Below are positions 1 to 8,159 of a stretch of DNA of 64,000 nucleotides, one piece after another; positions within the stretch are counted from its first letter, which is position 1, and each line of letters opens with the position of its first letter. The position numbers and the translations under genes are program-made. The stretch is from Achromobacter dolens (GTDB lineage Bacteria; Pseudomonadota; Gammaproteobacteria; Burkholderiales; Burkholderiaceae_B). The DNA lies in the NCBI RefSeq assembly GCF_902859745.1, contig NZ_CADIJW010000011.1:62001-126000 (forward strand), in the 5' to 3' direction. The notes under the pieces are model-generated. The model ran no database searches and was not told the origin of the DNA. It saw nothing but the letters and a program-made list of their open reading frames with translations.

Positions 1-332
1 ATTTCCTGGATCGCCTCTTCGAACAGATCCGCGGAGAAGTCGATATTGGAAAAGTGGCGAGCGGCTTGAATTTGACCGCGAAGCTTGTCGCTTGCAGCGC
101 TTCTGTTTTGACTGTCTTGGGCAATTTTCAAGGCAGTAACCGCTGCGGCAAAAGTCGCAATTGCGGTCGTCCAGCCGATTGTTACGGCATCGCTCAGGAC
201 GGCCTTTGCGCCTGCAGACAGGCGCGCAGCCAGGAAGCCGGCGACCGCCGCGCCAAAAACAGCTGCAATCCACGGGCTCCATGCTATGTAACCAGCTGCC
301 AAGCGCCGCCACAAGTTGCCTTGCTCTCTCAT
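1..332 (-). CDS. Small prophage membrane protein (3' end outside window)
   Basis: Reading leftward from an ATG at 332, the frame stays open to the window edge (about 110 codons seen). A GGGAG ribosome site lies 8-10 nt upstream of the ATG. The protein starts MREQGNLWRR and has two hydrophobic stretches (about residues 11-38 and 48-70) followed by a soluble, partly charged region. No family is recognised. It runs opposite to the late genes, as lysogenic-conversion genes often do. The gene call is fairly secure; the function is unknown. Confidence 0.6.
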   Translation of the reverse strand, partial: MREQGNLWRRLAAGYIAWSPWIAAVFGAAVAGFLAARLSAGAKAVLSDAVTIGWTTAIATFAAAVTALKIAQDSQNRSAASDKLRGQIQAARHFSNIDFSADLFEEAIQE

Positions 333-394
333 GTTGTGTTCTCCCTGTTGTCTTTAGGCGCAGGGAATGTAACCGAATTGGCGGGGACCTGACC

Positions 395-523
395 ATGGAC
401 AGCCTGCTTGATGTCGATGCTTTCCGCGCCAGTATGCGTATGTCCGGGCGCCAGCTCTATACCTGGCCGATACAGCCAGGCTGTGAGCTTGAGAATTTGA
501 AAGGAGTAAAGAATGCCGCGTGA
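395..523 (+). CDS. Possible 42-aa phage peptide
   Basis: An ATG at 395 follows a GGGGA ribosome site and opens a 42-residue frame (MDSLLDVDAF...). It overlaps the start of the next gene by 11 nt, a packing typical of phage genes. No domain is recognised and the peptide is short, so it may be a chance frame. Confidence 0.3.
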   Translation: MDSLLDVDAFRASMRMSGRQLYTWPIQPGCELENLKGVKNAA

Positions 524-881
524 AGCGCGAAAGCTGACCGGTGACGATCTTCTATGGAACTGGGCTCGATGGACCTGGTCAGGTTCCACGGTGGGAAATA
601 TGCAGGCTTACGTGCCATGGGAAGACGACCATCGGCCGATCAACCTGGACCACGCTCGTGCGGTGGAAGAGATGCACGCCGTGCTTCCTTGGCATGAGCG
701 CATGGTGATCATCGCCGAGTACCCGCAGAAGAATGCCCTGTTTGGCGAGCTGACCGCCTCGGAACGTGCTGCTGCGGCCCGGCGGTGGATCGAATCGACC
801 ACGGGCGTATCGCTGGGCGAGACGGAATACAAACTCTACCTGGGCTTGTTCCGGGATCAAGTTGAAAGGAGTTTGGCGTGA
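513..881 (+). CDS. Putative phage late-gene regulator (antitermination Q-like)
   Basis: A 122-aa protein with a strong AAGGAG site before ATG 513. Its middle (about residues 50-75) reads as a helix pair around LPWHERMVIIAEY, followed by an Arg/Ala-rich helix. Size, helical DNA-binding look and position before the packaging genes resemble Q-type or DUF1133-type late regulators. That assignment is an inference from position and general pattern, not a recognised signature. The next gene starts inside its stop codon, so the two are probably translationally coupled. Confidence 0.5.
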   Translation: MPREARKLTGDDLLWNWARWTWSGSTVGNMQAYVPWEDDHRPINLDHARAVEEMHAVLPWHERMVIIAEYPQKNALFGELTASERAAAARRWIESTTGVSLGETEYKLYLGLFRDQVERSLA

Positions 882-1174
882 AGTACGCGAAGGAAGTGAT
901 GGACCTGTTGGCGGCATATCCCGGCCGGCAGTTTCGTATGCAAGAACTGGTCCGGTATGTCGATCCGCGCGCTGTGGGTAATGACAGGCACCGCATCCGT
1001 ACGGGAGTGCAGCGCGTACTCGATCAACTGGAGGAGGCCGGCACACTAGACAAGCAGGACGCGGGCGAGCGTGGGTCGTTTGCGCTCTATTCTTGGGCCG
1101 AGAAAGTGACACATGCCCCTGTAGGAAAGCGCCACTTAGAGTGCAATAATTTGTCCGGGCTACTGCGCCCTTAA
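878..1174 (+). CDS. Small winged-helix-like phage protein
   Basis: The GTG start at 878 overlaps the preceding stop and follows AAAGGAG. The 98-aa product has a likely winged-helix core (residues 1-75): an N-terminal helix, a VRYVDPRAV-like turn, then a helix with IRTGVQRVLDQLEEAG and a basic wing. Such proteins bind DNA. With the preceding gene it forms a two-gene regulatory unit closed by an intrinsic terminator about 7 nt downstream. The C-terminal 25 residues look unstructured. Confidence 0.5.
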   Translation: MKYAKEVMDLLAAYPGRQFRMQELVRYVDPRAVGNDRHRIRTGVQRVLDQLEEAGTLDKQDAGERGSFALYSWAEKVTHAPVGKRHLECNNLSGLLRP

Positions 1175-1180
1175 TAAACG

Positions 1181-1209
1181 AAGCCCTGTGCGATCAGCCG
1201 GGGCTTTTT
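1181..1209 (+). terminator. Intrinsic terminator
   Basis: AAGCCC (1181-1186) pairs with GGGCTT (1201-1206), followed by a run of T. It sits directly after the small regulator gene. Confidence 0.6.
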
Positions 1210-1261
1210 GTTTGTAGCCGCCTTCGTGCACACTAGCGCTTTCCAACCACAGGAGAAGCGC

Positions 1262-1756
1262 ATGTCCAGCGAAAAGAAAGATCCTTTTGATGAGTCCAGT
1301 TGGGGGTCGTTGCGGTATAGCAGCGCCACAGCAGCAATAGTCAAGCGAGCGCGATACACGATGAACGCGCTGGGGATGATGTTTTCGCAGGAAGATGCAG
1401 CGTCCCCCAAATTTTCCTTTGTGGAGGGCGGCGAGCTGCCTTCACTGGGTAAGTTTGTGACGCCGCTGGGCACTGCTGAAGTGCGGCTCGGTTGGCGCTT
1501 CGAGCCCAGCTCACGTCAGCATGACTTCGACGACGTTCATGGGGCAATCGCAGTCTTGGTTAAGGACTCGACCAGTTCATCCCCTCAGTTGGTGCCCGTC
1601 GATTGGCAGGTGGATGTCACTCAATACGGTGCAGTCAAGGCGCTCAGCGGCGGGTTCGAGCGGGTCCTTTCTGACCCGCAGGGTAGATTTTCCACCGATA
1701 TGAACTACTACCAGGCCGGGATGGCGCTCTACAGGGCCATCGCGGCGGCGAGTTAA
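1262..1756 (+). CDS. Hypothetical phage protein, 164 aa
   Basis: ATG 1262 is preceded by CAGGAGAAG, a good ribosome site, which makes it preferable to the in-frame upstream start at 1208. The acidic N-terminus (MSSEKKDPFDESSWGSL) is followed by alternating beta-rich segments. There is no signal peptide or membrane segment, and no family is recognised. The gene is bracketed by intrinsic terminators on both sides (1181-1209 and 1777-1800), so it is probably a single-gene transcription unit of the kind called a moron. Confidence 0.6.
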   Translation: MSSEKKDPFDESSWGSLRYSSATAAIVKRARYTMNALGMMFSQEDAASPKFSFVEGGELPSLGKFVTPLGTAEVRLGWRFEPSSRQHDFDDVHGAIAVLVKDSTSSSPQLVPVDWQVDVTQYGAVKALSGGFERVLSDPQGRFSTDMNYYQAGMALYRAIAAAS

Positions 1757-1776
1757 CCGCTCAACCTTAAAGTGAG

Positions 1777-1800
1777 CCGCCTTCGGGCGGTTTTCTTGTT
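1777..1800 (+). terminator. Intrinsic terminator
   Basis: CCGCC-TTCG-GGCGG (1777-1790) is followed by TTTTCTTG, a classic UUCG-type hairpin terminator after the gene ending at 1756. The stretch 1801-1989 shows no gene I can support. Confidence 0.75.
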
Positions 1801-1989
1801 TCCAGAGAGCAGGGGCCAGAGAGAACCGTCAGCCGGGCCGCTTGGGCGCCGGCTGGCAGACGCCTCGTTCAGGACGTCGCTTCGCAGAGGAACCGCTGCG
1901 TGTTTTCACGAGGATAAGAAGCGGGACCATGCGCGCGGGCTACTGTGCCTTAAAGATATTTTCGGGCAGACAGCGTTCGATGATAAGAG

Positions 1990-2187
1990 CTAAGCCCTTC
2001 CGCATTTGGGGCAGCGGCCGAGATCGGCTCCCCCCATCCTCATGTTGCTACCGTAGATTTGAACGCTCTCATTAATGTGTTCCAGGCTGATTTCCCCCAA
2101 ATCTAATGATTCGAGCAATTCTTGTTTCTCTGAATCGTTCAGACGGCCTATCTGCTGCAGGATCTGCAACACTTTATAGCTCTTCAT
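1990..2187 (-). CDS. 65-aa protein with C-terminal CPKCG knuckle
   Basis: The start ATG overlaps the stop of the upstream 2-TM gene (ATGA, 2184-2187) and has GGAGAACGGAA upstream, so translation is coupled. Residues 1-45 are predicted helical (KSYKVLQILQQIGRL, then SEKQELLESLDL). The C-terminus carries one CPKCG half-zinc-knuckle, which could complete a metal site in a dimer or with its partner. The partner protein also ends in a zinc ribbon, suggesting the two interact. The function is unknown. Confidence 0.65.
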   Translation of the reverse strand: MKSYKVLQILQQIGRLNDSEKQELLESLDLGEISLEHINESVQIYGSNMRMGGADLGRCPKCGRA

Positions 2188-2786
2188 TTCCGTTCTCCAC
2201 AGCGGTTACAGTACTTGTCGAATCTCCACCACCGCCAAGGCAAAGATTCTCGAATAGGCGTCTGTTTGCATTCCCTGCACCTTGCGTCGAACTGCCTGAG
2301 TCCGACACGCAGGCTTCGTCTGCGCGCTTGCTGCGTTGCGTGGAAGCGATTCTCGTCGTTCTCCTCGAGGTGTTCATACTCAGATGTTAGCGAACGCGCA
2401 AGGACCTTCCATGAATCGCTTGGCATAGCCTCATCTCTCCTGAGCCTATCGGAGCGCAGCGCGATATTGCGGTTTCGAGCCTCAGAGTCCTGGGCATCGC
2501 GAGTCCTATCAGGGCTTGAATACATCAGAATCACAGCGCTAATAGCTGTATGTGCAATCAGAAATCCGGTAGCTACCGACCTTACCCAAGTCTGTTGTGC
2601 GAGCAAGTCTGGGTAGTTCAGGGCGATCAGTCCGATCAGGAGTGGAACCAGAACGCTCGATGTCGCCATGAAGCGCATCCATGCAGTGGACCATTTGACT
2701 TTCCTGCGTAGGAAATCAGCAGTCGCCCAGGCATCCACTGCTTGGCTTATCAAGTTGCTTCTCAACTGCTGCTCTTCGTCGTCCAT
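2184..2786 (-). CDS. 2-TM protein with C-terminal zinc ribbon (mobilome/SLATT-like)
   Basis: A 200-aa protein with a charged N-terminal helix, two membrane spans (about residues 38-57 and 70-90), a long charged helical region, and a C-terminal zinc ribbon with Cys170, Cys173, Cys193 and Cys196. This order (2-TM, helices, CxxC...CxxC) resembles small proteins of mobile elements annotated as mobilome CxxC proteins, and more loosely the SLATT 2-TM effectors. In those I recall an 11-residue spacer; here it is 19. It faces away from the packaging genes and shares a divergent region (2787-2956) with them. A membrane-acting defence or exclusion role is an inference. Confidence 0.65.
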   Translation of the reverse strand: MDDEEQQLRSNLISQAVDAWATADFLRRKVKWSTAWMRFMATSSVLVPLLIGLIALNYPDLLAQQTWVRSVATGFLIAHTAISAVILMYSSPDRTRDAQDSEARNRNIALRSDRLRRDEAMPSDSWKVLARSLTSEYEHLEENDENRFHATQQARRRSLRVGLRQFDARCRECKQTPIRESLPWRWWRFDKYCNRCGERK

Positions 2787-2956
2787 GTGAGTGATCGGTA
2801 ATGGTTGCGCTAATTAGGACATCGTGATTCAAACTGAGTGGATTTCGCACTCGCATATTTTGTCTTCGTGACGGGGCGCGTAAAGAAACGCGGTAATCGT
2901 GGTTAAGGCGCCATCACATCTACGTCGATTCTAAATGTAACCTGAATACCGAAATG

Positions 2957-3121
2957 ATGCTCACAGACAAACAGCGCCGCTTCGTGGATGAGTCCCTCCT
3001 TGCCCCCAACGTCTACGCCAGCGGCGACAACCCAGTCAGCGACCGGAGAACGGATCGAAAGGTCAGGAGTCTGCAGCGCGCGAGGCAAGGTCAGCCGAAA
3101 TATCGCGGAGACGCAGCATGA
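2957..3121 (+). CDS. 54-aa ORF with terminase-small-subunit-like N-terminus
   Basis: The frame from ATG 2957 begins MLTDKQRRFVDE, almost the textbook opening of Terminase_2-type small subunits, but ends after 54 residues in a basic, low-complexity tail. Its stop overlaps the next start (ATGA at 3118-3121). No strong ribosome site is visible. It may be a truncated terS relic or a small coupled protein; a full-length small terminase of another family lies at 4081. Confidence 0.4.
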   Translation: MLTDKQRRFVDESLLAPNVYASGDNPVSDRRTDRKVRSLQRARQGQPKYRGDAA

Positions 3122-3762
3122 AGACAAGGCGGGCGCGATCGGTGGGTCAGGAGCGGCCCAGGCCGCCCGCCGAGTGGCTGGCGCGCGCGGAGGCCCTCGG
3201 AGGCTTGCTGGCGCCGGCGCCTGAGCTGCTGGAATGGACTGAACGAGTGATACTCGCCGCGGACGGCCCCCTACACAATCCCGACCACGTCCATCTGGCG
3301 GAGGCCGACCTGGCGTTCCTCTGGGCGTCGACGGGCTTCCAAAAGGCCGGGCGGGTGGTGCTGGGCCAGGCCGAGCAAGTGATGTTCCGCGCCGGTGGCT
3401 GGCAGAAGGCGCGCCAGGAGCAGCAGATGATCGAATGGTTTGGCCGCGTGCCGGCGTTCCTGATAACGTTGGCGGCGGACTATTGCACCACCTGCAGCGA
3501 CGCCGAGTTCTGCGCCCTGGTGGAACATGAGCTCTACCACATCGGGCATGCGCCCGATCCGTACGGCGCGCCGGCGTTCGCCAAGCAGGGCCGGCCGAAG
3601 CTGCGCATCGTGGGGCACGATGTCGAAGAGTTTGTGGGAGTGGTGGCCCGGTATGGACCGTCGGAGGATGTTCGGCGGCTGGCCGCGGCCGCCGGCGCCG
3701 CGCCGGCTGTGCCTCGGCTCGACATCGCCAGGGCGTGTGGTTGCTGCCTGAAGGCGGCTTAG
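3118..3762 (+). CDS. Putative phage metallopeptidase (PhageMetallopep type)
   Basis: A 214-aa protein with a zinc-protease motif HELYH (His137, Glu138, His141) and a further His144. The preceding LAFLWASTGF and downstream GHDVEEFVGVV segments match what I know of the putative phage metallopeptidase family. GGAG lies 8 nt before ATG 3118. Family members sit next to terminase genes and may process virion or host proteins; the substrate is unknown. The C-terminus ends in a Cys-rich ACGCCLKAA tail. Confidence 0.75.
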   Translation: MKTRRARSVGQERPRPPAEWLARAEALGGLLAPAPELLEWTERVILAADGPLHNPDHVHLAEADLAFLWASTGFQKAGRVVLGQAEQVMFRAGGWQKARQEQQMIEWFGRVPAFLITLAADYCTTCSDAEFCALVEHELYHIGHAPDPYGAPAFAKQGRPKLRIVGHDVEEFVGVVARYGPSEDVRRLAAAAGAAPAVPRLDIARACGCCLKAA

Positions 3763-3992
3763 GGCTGGGCTTGAACGTACCAAAGGAGGGCGTACTCGTC
3801 GTAGCCCTCGCGTTCGGCTCGCTGGGCCAAGCGAACGAGATAGGCGCGAAGATCCTGCAACTGGCGCCGCCTGCGCCGGCAATCAGGATTCGTAGAGATA
3901 TGTCGCTCTATGGCGCCGATGCGGTTGATGGTCCGCTCGGCGCGTCGACGTAGGGCCGATTCCCCGCGCCGGTGAAAGTGTTGGAGGCTCAT
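3759..3992 (-). CDS. Small basic reverse-strand protein, 77 aa
   Basis: Between the metallopeptidase and terS no forward gene is visible, while the reverse strand has ATG 3992 with GGGAG 11 nt upstream. The product is Arg-rich and helical (two RRR clusters, then LRAYLVRLAQRAEREGYDEYALLWY) and may bind nucleic acid. The frame extends further upstream, but that part overlaps terS and looks like shadow coding. It ends 3 nt inside the 3' end of the metallopeptidase gene. Function unknown. Confidence 0.45.
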   Translation of the reverse strand: MSLQHFHRRGESALRRRAERTINRIGAIERHISTNPDCRRRRRQLQDLRAYLVRLAQRAEREGYDEYALLWYVQAQP

Positions 3993-4080
3993 TTGTTGTT
4001 TTTCTCCCGAAGTTTGAGCTTGATCACCCAGCATACGGGCCGCAAGGTAGGCCGGCAATATTTCGATTGCGAGTCTGGAT

Positions 4081-4554
4081 ATGCCGAAGTTGACCGACGC
4101 GCATAAGCGCTTCATCGTCCAGGCCCTGGCCTGCTGGGACCGCCCCAGCCAGGTATCGGAGGCAGTCAAGGAAGAATTCGGCCTGGACGTGCCCCGCATG
4201 CAGATCGCGCAGTACGACCCGACCAAAGTCGCCGGCAAAGACCTGGCCAAGAAGTGGGTCCAGCTATTCCACGACACCCAGCAACGCTTCCGCGAGGAAA
4301 TCGCCGAGATCCCCATCGCCGACCAGGCGTTTCGCCTCCGACAGCTCGGCAGGATCTACGACAAGCACCTCAGCCGAGGCAACGTCGTCGGCGCGGCCAG
4401 CGTGCTGGAGCAGGCCGCCAAGGAGGTGGGCGGCGCATTCACGAACAAGCGGGAGCACACGGGCGCCGGCGGCGGCCCGATAGAACAGAAGACGGTGGTG
4501 GTGGATGAAAGAGAAGTCGCCGCCGCCGTCGCCAAGCTGCAAGGCGAGTACTGA
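4081..4554 (+). CDS. terS: Terminase small subunit-like (DUF2280)
   Basis: A 157-aa protein opening [19 protein letters not shown] with [12 protein letters not shown], a helix-turn-helix pattern of DUF2280 proteins found immediately before large terminases. The N-terminus probably binds packaging DNA; residues 75-130 form a likely oligomerisation helix region. The ribosome site is weak. The large-subunit gene begins 50 nt before its end, so both belong to one packaging unit. Confidence 0.7.
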   Translation: MPKLTDAHKRFIVQALACWDRPSQVSEAVKEEFGLDVPRMQIAQYDPTKVAGKDLAKKWVQLFHDTQQRFREEIAEIPIADQAFRLRQLGRIYDKHLSRGNVVGAASVLEQAAKEVGGAFTNKREHTGAGGGPIEQKTVVVDEREVAAAVAKLQGEY

Positions 4555-6088
4555 CCCCGCCGTCCTGCGCGCCACGGCCAAGGCTCTATGCGAACAGGAC
4601 CACCTGTTCTTCAGCCGGTACTTCTTCAAGCACCGCCAGGCCATCAAGTTCCGGGTCAACTGGCACCACGAGTTGATCGCGCAGAAGGTGCAGGACGTCA
4701 TCGATGGCCGCATCAAGAATTTGGTCATCAACGTGCCGCCGGGCTCGTCGAAGACCGAGCTGGTCGCCATCAACCTGATGGCCAGGGGCCTGGCGCTGAA
4801 CCCGCGCGCCCGGTTCCTACACATCAGTTATTCCGACGACCTGGCGCTGCTGAACTCGCAGACGGCCAAGGAGCAGGTCCAGTCAGACGAGTTCCAGGAA
4901 CTGTGGCCGCTGAAGGTCGCCGCGGATGCGAAGAGTAAGAAGCGCTGGAACATCGAGGTCGATGGGCGCAAGGCCGGCGGCGTCTACGCGGTATCGCTCG
5001 GCGGCCAGATTACGGGCTTTCGAGCGGGGCACATGGCGGAAGGGTGGCAGGGCGCCATCGTCATCGACGACCCGCTCAAGGTCGGCGACGCCTACAGCAA
5101 GCCGCGGCGAGCCAAGGCGAACCGCGACCTGATCGCCACGGTGAAAAGCCGTCGGGCCAACCCCGACACGCCGATCATCGTGATCATGCAGCGCCTGGCG
5201 CAGGAGGACGTGACCGGCTTCATCGAGGCCGGCAACCTCGGCTCGGACTGGGAACAGGTCGTCATCCCGGCGCTGATCGACGACGCCTATGTGGCAGGCC
5301 TGCCGGCCGAGCTGCAGCTCAAGGTCGACAGCAGCGTCCGGGACGAGAAGGGGCGCTTCAGCTACTGGCCCTACAAGGAGCCGCTGGCGGATCTGCTGGC
5401 CATGGAGGCCGGCGCTGGCACGGACCAGGAGGGCGCACGCGTCAGCCGGTACGTGTTTTCGGCGCAGTATCAGCAACGCCCGGCGCCGCTGGGTGGTGAC
5501 CTGATCAAGGGCGCCTGGTTCGGCCGGTACGCGGTGCCGCCCCGGATCGTGGCGCGCAAGGTGTTCGCCGACACGGCCCAGAAGACGGCCGAACGCAACG
5601 ACTACAGCGTCTTCGAATGCTGGGGCCTGGGCGACGACGGCAAGCTGTACCTGCTGGATCTGCTGCGCGGCAAATGGCAGGCGCCCGAGCTTAAACGCCG
5701 GGCGCTGGACTTTTGGGCCAAGCACAAGCCGTTCAATCCAAAGCTGTCGGCGCCGCTGCGGCAGTTCCTCATCGAGGACAAGTCGAGCGGTACCGGGCTG
5801 GTCCAGGAGATCGCCGCCGGCGGGCATATCCCCGTCAAGGGCGTTTCCCGGGACAAGGACAAGCTGACGCGGGTCATGGACGTCCAGAGCTACCTCGAGG
5901 CGGGACTGGTGTGTATTCCGGAAGAAGCCCCGTGGGTGAACGACTTCATTGCGGAATGCGAGGCCTTCACCGCTGACGATAGCCACGCTCACGACGACCA
6001 GGTCGACCCCATGGTCGATGCCATCAACGACATGCTCGCCACGGCGGGCAGCGACATAGGGCGCTTCATGGCGCTGGCAAGTACATGA
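4505..6088 (+). CDS. terL: Terminase large subunit
   Basis: A 527-aa packaging motor. The N-terminal ATPase has Walker A VPPGSSKT (residues 77-84) and Walker B AIVIDDP (184-190). The C-terminal RNase H-like nuclease contains VFADTAQKT with the later [12 protein letters not shown] strand and an acidic [10 protein letters not shown] end. This matches the TIGR01630-type terminases. It translocates DNA into the prohead and cuts it. It overlaps terS by 50 nt and the portal by 4 nt. Confidence 0.92.
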   Translation: MKEKSPPPSPSCKASTDPAVLRATAKALCEQDHLFFSRYFFKHRQAIKFRVNWHHELIAQKVQDVIDGRIKNLVINVPPGSSKTELVAINLMARGLALNPRARFLHISYSDDLALLNSQTAKEQVQSDEFQELWPLKVAADAKSKKRWNIEVDGRKAGGVYAVSLGGQITGFRAGHMAEGWQGAIVIDDPLKVGDAYSKPRRAKANRDLIATVKSRRANPDTPIIVIMQRLAQEDVTGFIEAGNLGSDWEQVVIPALIDDAYVAGLPAELQLKVDSSVRDEKGRFSYWPYKEPLADLLAMEAGAGTDQEGARVSRYVFSAQYQQRPAPLGGDLIKGAWFGRYAVPPRIVARKVFADTAQKTAERNDYSVFECWGLGDDGKLYLLDLLRGKWQAPELKRRALDFWAKHKPFNPKLSAPLRQFLIEDKSSGTGLVQEIAAGGHIPVKGVSRDKDKLTRVMDVQSYLEAGLVCIPEEAPWVNDFIAECEAFTADDSHAHDDQVDPMVDAINDMLATAGSDIGRFMALAST

Positions 6089-7368
6089 TGAACCAAGACG
6101 GCTACCTGTCGGCGCTGCTGGGGCCGGGCATGCTGGACGCATTGCCCGGCGGCCTTGGCGCGCTGGACGACCTGGCGATGTATGCCGAGGGCGGTCTGCC
6201 GGCCCGTGTCGTGGACATGATCCCGGACACCGCGGTGTCCCGAGGCGTAGTCATCGCCGGCGACGACCGGGTACGCGACGAGCTGGATCGGCTGAAGGCG
6301 CTGCCCGCGCTGGCAGACGCCTGGCGCTGGGCGCGGCTGACGGGCGGCGGGGCGATCGTTGTCGTGGCCAAGGATGGGCGCGCCTTGCGTGATCCCTTGA
6401 ACCTGGACGCCCTGGACACGCTTCTGGAGCTCAAGGTCTTCACCTTGGACGACGTTTCGGCCACCGAGAGGCGCTACTCCAACCCGAAGGAGGCCAACTA
6501 CGGCATGCCCGAGATCTACCGCGTGCGCGTGCAGGCGGCGGGCGTGCCTTCGGCCGAGTTTCTGGTACACGAAAGCCGCTTGATCGAGGTGCCGGGAGAT
6601 CCGCTCCCTGCGCAGCTCAATCGCAAGGGCATACCCTGGGCGGGGCGACCGGCGGCGGCGCGGGCGTTTCGGGCGATCCGGCGCTACGGCGAGGGGTTGA
6701 CCTGGGCGCTTCGGCTGATGGAGAAGAAGCAGCAGGCCGTGCACAAGATGAGAGGCCTCGCCGAAGCTATCCAGACTCAGATGGAGGCAGTCGTCCGAAA
6801 GCGCGTGGAGATGGTCGACGCTGCCCGCAACGCCCTGAACGGCGTGGCCGTCGATGCGGAAGACGACTACCAGGTGCTCAGCTCGGACATGGGCGGCATC
6901 AAGGACACCCTGGCCGAATTCCAGATCGCGGTGTCGGCCGAGGCCGGCTACCCGGTGAGCGTGCTGTTCGGGCGATCAGCGGCCGGCCTGAACGCCACCG
7001 GCGACGGCGATCTTGAGGGGTTCTACAACGCGGTGGCCATGGGCCGCGAGGTGAAGTTGAACCCCGCGCTGGAGCGCCTGGTGTCGTTGATCCGGGCGCA
7101 ACGCTCATTGGCCGGCACCGGTACCGCGCAAGGCGAGGCCTGGTCTATCACCTGGCCGCCCCTCAAACCGGCCACGGCCAAAGAGGAGGCCGACGTTCGC
7201 AAGGCCAACGCCGAAGCCTCGGCCCGCGAAATGGACGCCCTGAGCGCCGCCGTCGACAACGGGCTCAGCCAGGATCAAGCGATGCGCTACATGAAACAGG
7301 AAGGGCTCTATGGCCTCGTTCCCGACCCAAACGGTCAAACGGCCACGTCGTACGCCGCGGCCACCTAA
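6085..7368 (+). CDS. Phage portal protein (DUF1073 type)
   Basis: A 427-aa protein whose ATG overlaps the terL stop. The segment from about 45 to 110 ([14 protein letters not shown]..., then [13 protein letters not shown]) is typical of DUF1073 (anti-CBASS Acb1-unrelated) portals, as are the [11 protein letters not shown] and [18 protein letters not shown] segments. The portal forms the dodecameric DNA gate at one capsid vertex and docks the terminase. The length is normal for the family. Its last 59 nt overlap the next gene. Confidence 0.88.
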   Translation: MMNQDGYLSALLGPGMLDALPGGLGALDDLAMYAEGGLPARVVDMIPDTAVSRGVVIAGDDRVRDELDRLKALPALADAWRWARLTGGGAIVVVAKDGRALRDPLNLDALDTLLELKVFTLDDVSATERRYSNPKEANYGMPEIYRVRVQAAGVPSAEFLVHESRLIEVPGDPLPAQLNRKGIPWAGRPAAARAFRAIRRYGEGLTWALRLMEKKQQAVHKMRGLAEAIQTQMEAVVRKRVEMVDAARNALNGVAVDAEDDYQVLSSDMGGIKDTLAEFQIAVSAEAGYPVSVLFGRSAAGLNATGDGDLEGFYNAVAMGREVKLNPALERLVSLIRAQRSLAGTGTAQGEAWSITWPPLKPATAKEEADVRKANAEASAREMDALSAAVDNGLSQDQAMRYMKQEGLYGLVPDPNGQTATSYAAAT

Positions 7369-8149
7369 GCAGTGGCGCTACCCGCTGGGCGACGAGCAGG
7401 ACTACGTGCGGACGCTGCGGACCGCTGCACAGGCCGCCGTTCTGGCCGTCGAGCGGTATGTGATACCCGAGCTGCCACGGGTCCTGCGCGAGGATGACCT
7501 GCGCAACACGCCCGCCGGCGACGGGGGCTGGTTCGAGTCGCTGCGCCGAGCCTTCATGGCGGCGCTGCAGGCGGCAGCCTTGCCGGATGGCAAAGCGCAG
7601 AGCCTGGCTTCGCTGGTGTCCCGGCGGGTCGAGCGATACAACAAGGAGCAGTACCATCGGATGCTGCGGCGCGCCTACGGCGTGGACGTGTTCAAGGCCG
7701 AGCCGGCCCTGGCCCGCATCCTGCGTCCCTGGGAGGCCGAGAACATCGGCCTGATCAAGTCCATCCCGGAGCAATACCTGGACTCGCTGCACGGCCGGGT
7801 GGTTGCCGCCGTCCACAGGGGCACATCCCTGCGGGACATGACCCGCGAGATCCGGGAAACCTATGACCTGCCGCGCAAGCGCGCCGAACTGATCGCCCGT
7901 GACCAGATCGGCAAGCTGAACGGCAACCTGACCGAGTACCGGCAGACCAATATCGGCGTCAAGAAGTACCGGTGGCGGGGCGTCCTGGATGACCGCGAAC
8001 GCGATGAGCACGTCGACCGCGAGGGCCAGGAATTCAACTGGGACGATCCGCCGCCGGACGGCCACCCCGGCAAGCCCATCCGTTGCCGCTGCTGGGCCGA
8101 GGCCATCCTGCCGGCCCTCGAGGATCTGGACGCCCTCATTGTTCATTGA
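7310..8149 (+). CDS. Head morphogenesis protein (SPP1 gp7-like)
   Basis: A 279-aa protein beginning within the 3' end of the portal gene. The C-terminal part has the family hallmark: RAELIARDQIGKLN, then DDRERDEHVDREG and HPGKPIRCRCWAE (about 252-264), whose Cys pair is conserved. SPP1 gp7 relatives ride with the portal and act early in capsid maturation or DNA ejection. The basic N-terminus is variable. Confidence 0.85.
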   Translation: MASFPTQTVKRPRRTPRPPKQWRYPLGDEQDYVRTLRTAAQAAVLAVERYVIPELPRVLREDDLRNTPAGDGGWFESLRRAFMAALQAAALPDGKAQSLASLVSRRVERYNKEQYHRMLRRAYGVDVFKAEPALARILRPWEAENIGLIKSIPEQYLDSLHGRVVAAVHRGTSLRDMTREIRETYDLPRKRAELIARDQIGKLNGNLTEYRQTNIGVKKYRWRGVLDDRERDEHVDREGQEFNWDDPPPDGHPGKPIRCRCWAEAILPALEDLDALIVH

Positions 8150-8159
8150 AGGAAATTCC

